Positions 8,887-17,196 of a DNA stretch of 28,269 nucleotides are shown here, in pieces. The stretch spans positions 1 through 28,269 of the forward strand of contig JAZLKM010000064.1 of assembly GCA_045597645.1 (NCBI GenBank), in the 5' to 3' direction. Position numbers and translations under genes: made by a program. The number at the start of each line of letters is the position of its first letter. Within the stretch, counting starts at the first letter, position 1. The notes beneath the pieces were generated by a model. That model did not search any database, had not been told where the DNA came from, and saw nothing but the letters and a program-made list of their open reading frames with translations. The stretch comes from JAKSSE01 sp045597645 (GTDB lineage Bacteria; Bacillota; Clostridia; Lachnospirales; Lachnospiraceae).

Positions 8887-9066
8887 GTGGTTGAAGTTAC
8901 GGCTTGCATCCACAAATTTTTTCGGTCCATAGAGCAAAAAGTAGAGGCTTTTGAGCGGCAAAATAATATATTGATTGGCCGAGATTTATTGCTAACGCAT
9001 GAGTCGCAGAATCATGAACTGGATGTAAGAGTGGTAAGAAAATATATAGAGGAGTATTTAACCTAG
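8887..9066 (+). CDS. Possible 59-aa ORF, unrecognised
   Basis: This frame opens with GTG just after the glycosyltransferase stop and runs to TAG 9064-9066. The peptide is charged and could be helical (for example QKVEAFERQNN and VRVVRKYIEEYLT). There is no good ribosome binding site and no family resemblance. It uses codons such as CGG and CAA more than its neighbours, so it could be a gene remnant or chance. An imperfect relative of the palindromic element's left half (8897-8914) lies inside it, which argues against a real gene. The rest of the 400-base gap 8886-9285 holds only the promoter for the CDP-glucose synthase gene. Confidence 0.2.
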   Translation: MVEVTACIHKFFRSIEQKVEAFERQNNILIGRDLLLTHESQNHELDVRVVRKYIEEYLT

Positions 9067-9186
9067 CTGCAATATGTAAATGCCAGCATAGAAATGTAAA
9101 AAGTTCCGACATGGTAATGCTGGAATTAAATCATATAAATGTCATTGGCCGCATGGTGAATTCGGAAAGCATATTTTCCGGTTATG

Positions 9187-9195
9187 TGCTATAAT
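9187..9195 (+). promoter_or_regulatory. Extended -10 promoter for the CDP-glucose synthase gene
   Basis: TGCTATAAT at 9187-9195 is a perfect extended -10 (TGn-TATAAT). There is no good -35 at the expected distance, which extended -10 promoters can lack. Transcription should start near 9202, leaving a leader of about 84 bases before ATG 9286. Confidence 0.65.
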
Positions 9196-9285
9196 TGCGA
9201 CATCTGAAAGTGCGAAAGGCATGGATTTTGCACGAAATAGTTAATTTATTTACACCGAACAAAAGAAAGTGAAGAGACAACGACG

Positions 9286-10062
9286 ATGAAGGTTGTAATT
9301 CTTGCTGGTGGAAAAGGCACACGCATTTCAGAGGAGAGTGTGCTCCGCCCGAAGCCGATGATTGAAATAGGCGGTAAGCCGATAATATGGCACATTATGA
9401 AGGAATATTCTTCATACGGCTTCAATGAGTTCATAATATGTGCAGGCTATAAGCAGGAGATAATCAAGGAATGGTTCAATAACTATTTCCTATATTCCAG
9501 TGATGTGACCTACGACTACAGCAATGGCCGCGACCTCAAGATAGAGAGGCAGTACACCGAGCCATGGAAGGTGACAGTCGTAGATACAGGCCTTGATACA
9601 ATGACCGGGGGGCGCATCAAGCGCATCCAGAAGTACGTGGGAGATGAGCCATTTTTGATGACATACGGCGATGGAGTCTGCGACGTAAACATTGCTGAAC
9701 TTGTGAAATTCCATGAAAGCCATGGCAAGCTTGCAACCATAACCGCAGTGATTCAGAAGCAGGAAAAGGGCATCCTCGACATCAGCGACATTGGGGAGGT
9801 AAGAAGCTTTAGAGAAAAAAGACCCGTTGACGGCACACCAATCAATGCGGGATACATGGTACTGCAGCCGGAAATCTTTAATTACTTGAAAGATGATACT
9901 ACGGTATTTGAGAAGGTTGCCTTGGAGCAGCTGGCAATCGAGGGACAACTGATGAGCTACATACACAAGGGCTACTGGCAGTGCATGGATTCAATCAGAG
10001 AGAGAGAAATGCTGGAGAAAACCTGGAAGACAGGAAATGCTCCATGGAAAAATTGGGACTAG
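9286..10062 (+). CDS. rfbF: Glucose-1-phosphate cytidylyltransferase
   Basis: This 258-aa protein catalyses CTP + glucose-1-phosphate to CDP-glucose + diphosphate, the entry step of CDP-linked deoxy- and branched-sugar pathways. The signature VVILAGGKGTRISEES at the N-terminus, RPKPMIEIGGKPIIWHIMK at about 22-40, YDYSNGRDLKIERQ near 80, MTYGDGVCDVN near 125 and the C-terminal YWQCMDSIREREMLEKTW all match the RfbF/DdhA/AscA family, and length is normal. It has its own extended -10 promoter (9187) and its own terminator (10098-10132), so it is a single-gene unit. The usual partner, CDP-glucose 4,6-dehydratase (rfbG), is not in the window; it must be elsewhere or be replaced. Confidence 0.95.
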   Translation: MKVVILAGGKGTRISEESVLRPKPMIEIGGKPIIWHIMKEYSSYGFNEFIICAGYKQEIIKEWFNNYFLYSSDVTYDYSNGRDLKIERQYTEPWKVTVVDTGLDTMTGGRIKRIQKYVGDEPFLMTYGDGVCDVNIAELVKFHESHGKLATITAVIQKQEKGILDISDIGEVRSFREKRPVDGTPINAGYMVLQPEIFNYLKDDTTVFEKVALEQLAIEGQLMSYIHKGYWQCMDSIREREMLEKTWKTGNAPWKNWD

Positions 10063-10097
10063 TGTGGCTATAAAATAACACCATTAAAAGCAAGTGA

Positions 10098-10132
10098 CGC
10101 AACTTCTGCAGTAATGCAGAGGTTGCGTTTTT
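10098..10132 (+). terminator. Rho-independent terminator after rfbF
   Basis: A 13-bp stem with one G-T wobble (arms CGCAACTTCTGCA 10098-10110 and TGCAGAGGTTGCG 10115-10127), a GTAA loop and TTTTT at 10128-10132. Confidence 0.92.
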
Positions 10133-10172
10133 GGTTAAGTTGTGTGCTTTGAAATTATTATAGGGTTTACCA

Positions 10173-10219
10173 CGATTTACCGCCTTCATCCACATATTAA
10201 ATGCTTAGGCGGTAAAACG
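10173..10219. repeat. 39-bp intergenic palindromic element, copy 2
   Basis: The core is TTACCGCC (10177-10184), 23 bases, then GGCGGTAA (10208-10215). The arms extend to 13 bp with one mismatch (10173-10185 with 10207-10219). Its spacer shares TTCATCCACA-like sequence with copy 3. It lies between the rfbF terminator and the promoter of the ThDP-enzyme gene, about 110 bases before that start codon. Confidence 0.7.
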
Positions 10220-10251
10220 TCAGGCAAGGAAGCGTAAGATGCCGCACTATT

Positions 10252-10281
10252 TTGCTAATCATGTTCAATATATGTTATAAT
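10252..10281 (+). promoter_or_regulatory. Promoter for the ThDP-enzyme gene
   Basis: TATAAT at 10276-10281 is preceded by TGT (an extended -10, TGTTATAAT) and by a partial -35 TTGCTA at 10252-10257 with an 18-base spacer. A start near 10288 leaves a leader of about 40 bases before ATG 10327. Confidence 0.65.
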
Positions 10282-10326
10282 ATCAACCAATTATGGATTT
10301 TTATGCTCTGGGAGCGATAATAGCGG

Positions 10327-12258
10327 ATGAAAAAGAAACTTTCACAATATATAGTTGATTTTCTGGTGGAAAAAGGAGTGACCGATTGCTTCAGCGTCGT
10401 AGGCGGAGGAGCAATGCATTTAAATGATGCGTTTGGGCACACCGAGGGGATGCATGTTACCTATAACCACCATGAGCAAGCGTGTGCTATGGCAGCGGAG
10501 GCATATGCCAGACTAGACAACAAAATAGCGGCGGTGTGCGTTACGACAGGCCCGGGAGGAACCAACGCCATAACAGGAGTGGTATGCGGTTGGCTGGACT
10601 CTATACCGATGTTTGTGGTGAGTGGTCAGGTGAGATACGATACTACTGCTAGATATATGGAGCAGTACACAGACGGATTGCCGCTTCGAGCAGTGGGAGA
10701 CCAGGAGTATGACATCGTAAAATCAGTGGAGCCAATGACAAAATATGCAGTCATGATAGAGGATCCGCTGACAATTAGATATCACATGGAAAAGGCGTGG
10801 CATCTAGCTACAACAGGGAGACCAGGGCCGGTGTGGATAGACGTGCCAGTGGACTTCCAGGGGATGACGATTGAGACTGATGATTTAGAGGGATATGATT
10901 CGGCCGAGGACGATGCGAAGCTGCCACCGAAGGTGGATGATGCAACCATCGATGCAATAATAGAGAAAATAAAAAATGCAAAAAGGCCAGTGCTGCATGC
11001 AGGCTATGGCATCAGACTGTCAGGGGGCTATGAAGCCTTCAGAAGTGTTATAGAAAAGCTGAACATACCAATTGTCACATACTGGAATGCAGTGGATCTG
11101 ATAGAAAATGACCACCCATTGTACGTGGGACGAGCTGGAAATATGGGAGACCGTGCTGGCAATTGGGCTATCCAGACTGCAGACCTGCTGCTGTGCATAG
11201 GCACCAGGATCTCAATCCGCCAGACAGGGTATAATTACCAGACATGGGCCCCGAAGGCCGAGGTGATTATGGTAGATATCGACCAGGCTGAGATGAAGAA
11301 GACTACCATACATGTTGAGCAGCCAGTGTGGGCGGATGCCAGAGATTTTCTGGAAAAATTAGATGAAGGCCTGAGAAGGGAACTTAGGATATCAGAGTTA
11401 AACCGAGGTGCAACTCCCAAAACGGATCGAATCAGCAATTTAGAGGCAAATCCTGAGGGGGCGCATGAGTGTAGACTAGACAATGACAGTAGCGATATAT
11501 TATTTAATAATCAAGCATGGTTGGATAAAGTAGCTTCATGGCGTGACAATTATCCAGTAGTGTTGCCGAGACATAAGACTCAGTCGGAGCCAGCTAATAT
11601 ATACGCATTTATCGATAGACTTAGCAGCAAGCTGCCGGAAAACAGTCTCACAGCGGTGTCGAATGGAGCATGCTGCGTAGCAGGAAATCAGGCGTATTGC
11701 ATACAGCGAGGCAGCCGCATGATTAACAATAGCGCCATAGCTTCAATGGGTTATGGACTTCCAGCGGCAATAGGAATGTGTATAGCAGGCGACTATGCAG
11801 ATACCATATGCCTTGAGGGAGATGGCAGCATCATGATGAATCTGCAGGAGCTGCAGACCATCATCACCAATGACCTGCCGATTAAGATTTTCCTAATCAA
11901 CAATGGCGGATACCACTCAATTAGACAGACGCAGAACAACCTATTTTCCGATAGATGTAAGGTTGGAATCGGACCTGAGAGCGGAGACCTGGGCTTTCCG
12001 GAGTATGAGCTGCTGGCGAAGGCGTTTGGATATAAATATTTAAGCATTAAAAGTAACGATGAAATGGACGTCGTAATAGAGACAGCACTTGAGACAGATG
12101 GCCCGATGTTTGTTGAGGTATTTACAGATACTAAGCAGATATGGGAGCCCAAGAGTGCCACCAAGAGACTGGAAGACGGTACGCTTGTAAGCCCACCGCT
12201 TGAGGATTTGGCACCGTTTTTGCCACGCGAGGAGCTGAAAAAAATATTAGAGATGTAG
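10327..12258 (+). CDS. Thiamine-diphosphate enzyme, acetolactate-synthase superfamily (YerE-like candidate)
   Basis: This 643-aa protein has the three ThDP-fold domains: PYR domain with the catalytic Glu in YNHHEQACAMAAEAYAR (E50), a central domain (about 200-345), and a PP domain with the cofactor motif GDGSIMMN (from 498) ending in the paired Asn of LINN. The family decarboxylates pyruvate or another 2-keto acid and transfers the two-carbon unit. In yersiniose synthesis the YerE enzyme adds that unit to a CDP-4-keto sugar. The position behind rfbF and before an SDR gene makes a similar sugar-branching role plausible, but this is inference. A hydrophilic stretch at about 349-395 makes it longer than the usual 550-590 aa. 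It has its own promoter. Confidence 0.85.
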   Translation: MKKKLSQYIVDFLVEKGVTDCFSVVGGGAMHLNDAFGHTEGMHVTYNHHEQACAMAAEAYARLDNKIAAVCVTTGPGGTNAITGVVCGWLDSIPMFVVSGQVRYDTTARYMEQYTDGLPLRAVGDQEYDIVKSVEPMTKYAVMIEDPLTIRYHMEKAWHLATTGRPGPVWIDVPVDFQGMTIETDDLEGYDSAEDDAKLPPKVDDATIDAIIEKIKNAKRPVLHAGYGIRLSGGYEAFRSVIEKLNIPIVTYWNAVDLIENDHPLYVGRAGNMGDRAGNWAIQTADLLLCIGTRISIRQTGYNYQTWAPKAEVIMVDIDQAEMKKTTIHVEQPVWADARDFLEKLDEGLRRELRISELNRGATPKTDRISNLEANPEGAHECRLDNDSSDILFNNQAWLDKVASWRDNYPVVLPRHKTQSEPANIYAFIDRLSSKLPENSLTAVSNGACCVAGNQAYCIQRGSRMINNSAIASMGYGLPAAIGMCIAGDYADTICLEGDGSIMMNLQELQTIITNDLPIKIFLINNGGYHSIRQTQNNLFSDRCKVGIGPESGDLGFPEYELLAKAFGYKYLSIKSNDEMDVVIETALETDGPMFVEVFTDTKQIWEPKSATKRLEDGTLVSPPLEDLAPFLPREELKKILEM

Positions 12259-12369
12259 AAATAGATATAGGAAAAGCTGCTTTTCAACAAGTGTCATGAG
12301 ATGGGTAATTGGCGGAAAGCTGTTACTTAGAAATGAAAGAAACTAGTAATTAACAGGGTTATTGATAAT

Positions 12370-13311
12370 ATGACAGTAGTAATTACAGGAGCAACTTCCA
12401 TGATAGGAGTTGCGACAATAAAAGCCCTGCTTGCACAGGATGTGGAGATAATAGCTATCTACAAATCAGGCTCAAAAAAGGCAGACAGACTGCCAGATGA
12501 TGACCGCATTAGGAGGATAGCCTGCAATCTGGAGGAACTGGGGAACCTGACAAAACTTTTGCCGCTGATGGGCATTGAACTTCCAAAGGCAGACGTATTC
12601 TACCACTTTGCGTGGGGACATACTCAGCGCCAGGACAGGGACAACGAGGAGCTTCAAATCCGGAATGTGGTATACACGTTGGATGCGGTGAGACTTGCAC
12701 ACAGTGTGGGATGCCACACGTTTATAGCATCAGGCTCGCAGGCCGAGTACGGAATAGTGCAGGGGCCAATAACTACGGATATGGATTGCAACCCAGTGAC
12801 GGCTTATGGAAAAAGTAAGCTGGAGGCCGGGATACAGGCCCGTAAGCTATGCGACGAGCTAGGAATGACTTGCATATGGGGCAGGGTATTTAGTGTGTAT
12901 GGCACAAATGACACACCGAATTCCGTGATAAGCTACGCGATACAGCAATATCAAAACCATGAACCGGCGGCGTTTTCTGCAGCAACACAGACCTGGAACT
13001 TCCTGTATGAGGACGATTGCGGAGAGCTATTTGCTGCACTAGGGATGAAGGCCTGCGAGGAGTTAGCATCAGGGGTCTACAATATCGCGAATCGCAAATC
13101 TAGGATGTTGCGTGAGTACCTGACAGAGCTAGCGCAGGAACTGGGTGAGGGTTTTGAGTACAGCTTCGCCGAGCCTGACAAGGCGGCCGAATTAAAACCG
13201 GTAGTGAGCCTTGATCCAGATACGACCAAGACCTATGAGCTCGTGGGAAGCGGATATAAAAATATCGACTTTAGGGCGGGAATTAAAAAGGTAATCAATT
13301 CTAAGATATAA
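12370..13311 (+). CDS. NAD(P)-dependent epimerase/dehydratase (extended SDR)
   Basis: This 313-aa Rossmann protein opens VVITGATSMIGVATI; the middle glycine of the usual TGxxGxxG is Ser, a common variant. The catalytic pair is in TAYGKSKLEAG (YxxxK) with ASGSQAEYG upstream supplying the Ser. The C-terminal substrate part includes TWNFLYEDDCGELF and GVYNIANRKSR. Such enzymes reduce, epimerise or dehydrate nucleotide sugars. Following the ThDP enzyme, a role as the keto-reductase of a CDP-sugar (like YerF or RfbJ) is the natural guess. It is shorter than CDP-glucose 4,6-dehydratases (about 360 aa) and lacks their look, so it probably does not fill that gap. The ribosome binding site is weak. 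Confidence 0.88.
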   Translation: MTVVITGATSMIGVATIKALLAQDVEIIAIYKSGSKKADRLPDDDRIRRIACNLEELGNLTKLLPLMGIELPKADVFYHFAWGHTQRQDRDNEELQIRNVVYTLDAVRLAHSVGCHTFIASGSQAEYGIVQGPITTDMDCNPVTAYGKSKLEAGIQARKLCDELGMTCIWGRVFSVYGTNDTPNSVISYAIQQYQNHEPAAFSAATQTWNFLYEDDCGELFAALGMKACEELASGVYNIANRKSRMLREYLTELAQELGEGFEYSFAEPDKAAELKPVVSLDPDTTKTYELVGSGYKNIDFRAGIKKVINSKI

Positions 13312-13318
13312 GGCAGAG

Positions 13319-13361
13319 AATTACCGCCTGCTACCACAAAACAAAGCATCCGGCGGTAAAA
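13319..13361. repeat. 39-bp intergenic palindromic element, copy 3
   Basis: The core is TTACCGCC (13321-13328), 23 bases, then GGCGGTAA (13352-13359), framed by AA and AA as in copy 1. It fills most of the 72-base gap between the SDR gene and the next glycosyltransferase and ends about ten bases before the GAGGAG ribosome binding site. Confidence 0.7.
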
Positions 13362-13383
13362 TAACCAAACGAGGAGAGAAAAA

Positions 13384-14346
13384 TTGAAGAAAATCAGCAT
13401 AATGATACCTTGCTTTAATGAGGTAGAAAATATAGTGCAGATAACAGAAGCGGTGAGCAAAGTCATGACAACTGAGCTGCCGCAGTATGATTACGAGATA
13501 CTAATTATCGATAATGCATCGACCGACGGCACAAGAGATCTCATTGAAGGAATATGTGAGAGCAATCCTAAGGTGTGGTCGATATTTAATGTGACGAATT
13601 TCGGCCAGTTCAATTCGCCGTTCCATGGAATGTGTGAGACAACAGGGGATTGTACGATTACAATGTGCGCCGACTTTCAGGATCCGCCGGAGCTGATCCC
13701 CAGATTTGTGGCAGAGTGGGAGAAGGGGCATAAGATAGTCAGTGGGGTCAAGACCTCGAGCAAGGAGAACCCGCTGATATATGCAGCGCGAAGTGCTTAC
13801 TATAAGATGATTAAGAAGATGTCAACGGTCAGAATGATAGAGCATTTCACAGGCTTTGGATTGTACGATAAGAGCTTTATAAAGCTGCTTAGAAAACTTG
13901 ACGATCCGGTGCCATTTATCAGAGGAATAGTGGCGGAGTATGGTGAGGGCTTTAACCTGACAGAGGTGGAGTATGAGCAGCCGAAGCGCCGAGCAGGCAA
14001 GACGCACAACACCTTCTACAGTCTGTACGACGCGTCAATGCTGAGCTTCACATCATACACTAAGGTAGGCCTTAGAATAGGCACTTTCATGGGATTTATA
14101 ATAGCAGGAATCAGCTTTATAGTAGGCATCGTGTACCTCATATACAAGCTGGTGCACTGGTACAATTTCTCGGCAGGAATGGCGCCGATCACCATAGGAA
14201 TGTTCTTCCTGGGAGGAATAGTGCTGGCGTACTTGGGATTCTTGGGTGAGTACGTACTCAATATTAATACACGAGTAATTAACAGACCTATAGTAGTAGA
14301 GGAACGCAGAATTAACGCGCCGGGCGAAGAAATCTCTAAACGATAA
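13384..14346 (+). CDS. Polyprenyl-phosphate glycosyltransferase, GT2 (GtrB/DPM1-like)
   Basis: This 320-aa protein begins KKISIMIPCFNEVENI and has the catalytic metal block CADFQDPPELIP near residue 100, the family-typical HFTGFGLYDKSF near 155 and QPKRRAGKTHNTF near 200, then two membrane helices (about 235-260 and 272-298). This is the architecture of bactoprenol-phosphate glucosyltransferases (GtrB) and dolichol-P-mannose synthase: a nucleotide sugar plus undecaprenyl phosphate gives a lipid-linked monosaccharide for transfer outside the membrane. No matching flippase or GT-C acceptor enzyme is visible here. The start is TTG 13384, chosen because GAGGAG at 13371-13376 is seven bases upstream and the peptide begins MKKISIMIP. 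It may be co-transcribed with the SDR gene. Confidence 0.9.
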   Translation: MKKISIMIPCFNEVENIVQITEAVSKVMTTELPQYDYEILIIDNASTDGTRDLIEGICESNPKVWSIFNVTNFGQFNSPFHGMCETTGDCTITMCADFQDPPELIPRFVAEWEKGHKIVSGVKTSSKENPLIYAARSAYYKMIKKMSTVRMIEHFTGFGLYDKSFIKLLRKLDDPVPFIRGIVAEYGEGFNLTEVEYEQPKRRAGKTHNTFYSLYDASMLSFTSYTKVGLRIGTFMGFIIAGISFIVGIVYLIYKLVHWYNFSAGMAPITIGMFFLGGIVLAYLGFLGEYVLNINTRVINRPIVVEERRINAPGEEISKR

Positions 14347-14476
14347 TTTCGTAGTCAGGAAAGAATGCAATACTGCGTGAAACATGCCTAGGAGACAAAA
14401 TCCAGCATAGCGATACGCGAGACTGAAACGCTAAAAAATAGCAGCTAGAAATATAAATAACTATAGCGCATAAATA

Positions 14477-14509
14477 TACCCTCCTTACTGGTTGCCAGTA
14501 AAGAGGGTA
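14477..14509. promoter_or_regulatory. Long hairpin before the PAP2-GDPD gene
   Basis: The arms TACCCTC-C-TTACTGG (14477-14491) and CCAGTAA-A-GAGGGTA (14495-14509) form 14 of 15 pairs around a TTG loop. No T-run follows on the + strand, and only a weak AT stretch follows on the - strand, so it is not a convincing terminator. It could be an operator for a dimeric regulator or a leader structure. Confidence 0.5.
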
Positions 14510-14565
14510 CATATCAGGTATTTGCTCCTGGATAGCTTTCTTTGAATTGGAGAATAACTACATAT

Positions 14566-17196
14566 ATGACTTGGCTTTATTTGCTGCAGACAATCAGAAA
14601 CATGACTGGTGGAATATACGACAGTCTGTTTCTATATATAACGACATTGGGGGAGGCGACAATCACCTTCTGGCTTTTGGCGTTTATATATTGGTGCGTA
14701 GATAAGGAAATAGGCGCTTTTATGGCACTGAATGTGGGCATCAACTGCACCACGAGTCAGTGGCTGAAGCGCTTTTTTAATGTGCCGAGACCATGGATAC
14801 AGGATGTAAGACTTACACCAGTGGATGAAGCGCTGTCTGGGGCTACAGACGCCAGCTTTCCGTCAGGACATACAGTAAGAGCAGCATCGACATGGGGCGC
14901 AGCAGGAGTAAAGCAGCGCAACCGCGCACTTAGATGGATGCTGATAGCAGTGATGCTTTTGGTAGCATTTTCCAGAAATTATCTGGGTGTCCATACAATA
15001 TGGGACATCATGGGAGCGCTGGTACTGTCGATAGTGGGTATGATAGCAGTTGGTCTGGCACTGAAATGGACAGATGGATCTGTGAAAAAGGATCTCATAG
15101 TCTGCGGAGCGGGATGCCTTATCTGCTTTCTGCCTATGCTTAGATATGGGTGCCTGACAAATGCCGGTTACGGGATAGGATTTTTCATAGGCTGGTATCT
15201 GGAAAAGCACTACATTAACTTCGAGGTGCCGACGGGGACAACAAAAGCGACCAGATTTATACCGGGAGCACTGGGGATACTGTACCTGCAGAAGGCGCTG
15301 CCGGCTACGTTGTCGCAGCTTATGGAGGGAAAATACAGCGGATTTTTCACGGGAGTATGCATAGCCCTGTTCATAATGGTAATTTATCCGTATTTTGCGA
15401 ATAAAAAGAATATAAAAAGAGGCATTATCGTACTGCTGGCGGTGCTACTGGTGCATGGCGCATTCAGTGCCTATATAACCAGACGCAACAATATGATAGC
15501 AGCCCAGCAGATGGCACTGGAAAATGTAGAAGGCCAGGCGCAGATAGACGAGCAGCAGTCTGCTGATAACCAGCAGTCATCGACAGGTGAAGCGCAGGGA
15601 ACATCAGAGCATCTGAGGCTGATGGATACGATAGAGAGAGATATCATCACCATCGGTCATCGCGGCTACAATGGTCAGTATCCAGAGAATACGCTGGCCT
15701 CAATGCAGGGAGCAATAGACATTGGCTGCGACTACATAGAGCTGGATGTGCAGCAGACAGCGGATGGTCGTATAGTGGTTTACCATGACGGAAGCCTTGA
15801 TAGGTCAGGAGACGACAGAAAAGTGGTGGATGTCACATATGATGAGTTTATGGCAATGGACATGGAGGGAGAGCCACTGTGTGACCTAGACCAGCTTCTC
15901 GATTTGGTAGCAGCAAATGATAGTGCGCGAGTAGGCCGACCGGTGCGCATATACCTTGAGCTCAAGGATATAGGACAGGTGGATGGCTATCTGGAAAACG
16001 TACTCTCAATAGTGGATGCACATGGCATGCGTGAGCGCACATTATTTTCCAGCTTCCAATATGACTACTTGGTGGCATACAAGAAAATGGATGCTGGCAT
16101 AAGCACACTCTGGATATCATCTGAATACGATATAAATTCAGCAGTAGATAAGCCTGATGCAGATTATTTCAGTCTGAACTTTGCTAAGCTGACACCTGAG
16201 GTGGTGGATGCAATCCACGATGCAGGCAAGGATATATATGTCTGGACGGTGGACGAAGTGGAAGACATGCACCGTATGATAGATATGGGAGTAGACGGCA
16301 TCTGCTCAAACCAGTCGGGTAGATTGATGACACAAATACACCCAGAATACTATGCACTGTGGGAAAATTACGGCGGAGATTTCGCCCTGCCGGGAGTAGA
16401 CGGATGTGGTTTGCCGGAAGAATTAAAGCACTACGTGATGCAGGGAATGGCCATGACGCCGGAATACACGTTTGTGGCAGCATACGACAAAGAAGGCGGC
16501 AAGTCTATCTTATACGCGCTTGATGCAGAGAAAAACTGGACAGCAACACTGTGGCTGCCGGAGGCATCTCACTGTGGAGGTATGGCGTATGATGAGAATC
16601 ATAATCTTCTGTGGGTGACAGGACCTGAAGGGTCAGTGTATGCGATGGACTATGAGCATGTTAAGGCAGTTATAGCAACCAGCACAGATAGATACACCTT
16701 GACAGAGGGGCTAGAAATATGCGGTGCCTATCAGACAGACCTGGTGAATCATAGTGGAGCTAAGGTTGCTTCTTTCATGAGCGTGGATGGCGACAAAATG
16801 TATATAGGTAGCTACACGCTGGACATGGAAGGACGACTTAATATATATGACATAGCCGATGACGGTAGCCTGGAGCGAGCAGGAACGCAGCAGATCCCTC
16901 AGAAGATACAAGGGCTGACAGTGTGGACAGGAGCGGATGGCAGCAAGCATATGGTGATGGTCCAGGGAGCGCAGACGGATGATACAAGCCTATTAGTATT
17001 TGACTATATTGAACCAGAGCCTGAAACTGGATATGCCGAGAAGAATGCGACCGCAGCTTACATACTTCCAGAGGGAGGCGAGCAGCCAGTGGCAGATGGC
17101 AATGGAGTATGGGTAGACTTTGAATCAAGCTCGTTACCCTATAGGTACAGCTGCAGGGTGGCAAATGACAGGGCGTATAAGGTAGTCTTGGAATAG
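14566..17196 (+). CDS. Fusion: PAP2 membrane phosphatase + glycerophosphodiester phosphodiesterase + propeller-like domain
   Basis: The 876-aa protein has three parts. Residues 1-300 are a multi-helix PAP2 domain with all three motifs: K68-x6-R75-P, FPSGH 98-102, and SR-x5-H-x3-D at 136-147. A Gln/Ser-rich linker (about 310-350) leads to a GDPD domain (about 361-606) with IGHRGYNG, PENT, YIELDVQ, YHD and YLELKD, the metal and catalytic sites. Residues about 620-876 are beta-rich repeats (for example MAYDENHNLLWVTGP, KMYIGSYTLDMEG) resembling a propeller. PAP2 proteins dephosphorylate lipid phosphates such as undecaprenyl diphosphate; GDPDs release glycerol-3-phosphate from phosphodiesters. 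Together this suggests membrane-bound turnover of a phosphoglycerol lipid or teichoic-type polymer. ATG 14566 is preferred over TTG 14542 because GGAG lies between them. Confidence 0.88.
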   Translation: MTWLYLLQTIRNMTGGIYDSLFLYITTLGEATITFWLLAFIYWCVDKEIGAFMALNVGINCTTSQWLKRFFNVPRPWIQDVRLTPVDEALSGATDASFPSGHTVRAASTWGAAGVKQRNRALRWMLIAVMLLVAFSRNYLGVHTIWDIMGALVLSIVGMIAVGLALKWTDGSVKKDLIVCGAGCLICFLPMLRYGCLTNAGYGIGFFIGWYLEKHYINFEVPTGTTKATRFIPGALGILYLQKALPATLSQLMEGKYSGFFTGVCIALFIMVIYPYFANKKNIKRGIIVLLAVLLVHGAFSAYITRRNNMIAAQQMALENVEGQAQIDEQQSADNQQSSTGEAQGTSEHLRLMDTIERDIITIGHRGYNGQYPENTLASMQGAIDIGCDYIELDVQQTADGRIVVYHDGSLDRSGDDRKVVDVTYDEFMAMDMEGEPLCDLDQLLDLVAANDSARVGRPVRIYLELKDIGQVDGYLENVLSIVDAHGMRERTLFSSFQYDYLVAYKKMDAGISTLWISSEYDINSAVDKPDADYFSLNFAKLTPEVVDAIHDAGKDIYVWTVDEVEDMHRMIDMGVDGICSNQSGRLMTQIHPEYYALWENYGGDFALPGVDGCGLPEELKHYVMQGMAMTPEYTFVAAYDKEGGKSILYALDAEKNWTATLWLPEASHCGGMAYDENHNLLWVTGPEGSVYAMDYEHVKAVIATSTDRYTLTEGLEICGAYQTDLVNHSGAKVASFMSVDGDKMYIGSYTLDMEGRLNIYDIADDGSLERAGTQQIPQKIQGLTVWTGADGSKHMVMVQGAQTDDTSLLVFDYIEPEPETGYAEKNATAAYILPEGGEQPVADGNGVWVDFESSSLPYRYSCRVANDRAYKVVLE

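Noticed and set aside
8897..8961. A fourth copy of the TTACCGCC element (TTACGGCTTGCATCCACA ... AGCGGCAA)
   Set aside because: The left part resembles copy 2, including CATCCACA, but the right arm is 39 bases too far or mutated, so spacing and arms fail; at most a decayed copy.
12370..13311. SDR gene as the missing CDP-glucose 4,6-dehydratase
   Set aside because: It is about 45 residues shorter and its motifs fit a generic reductase/epimerase better.
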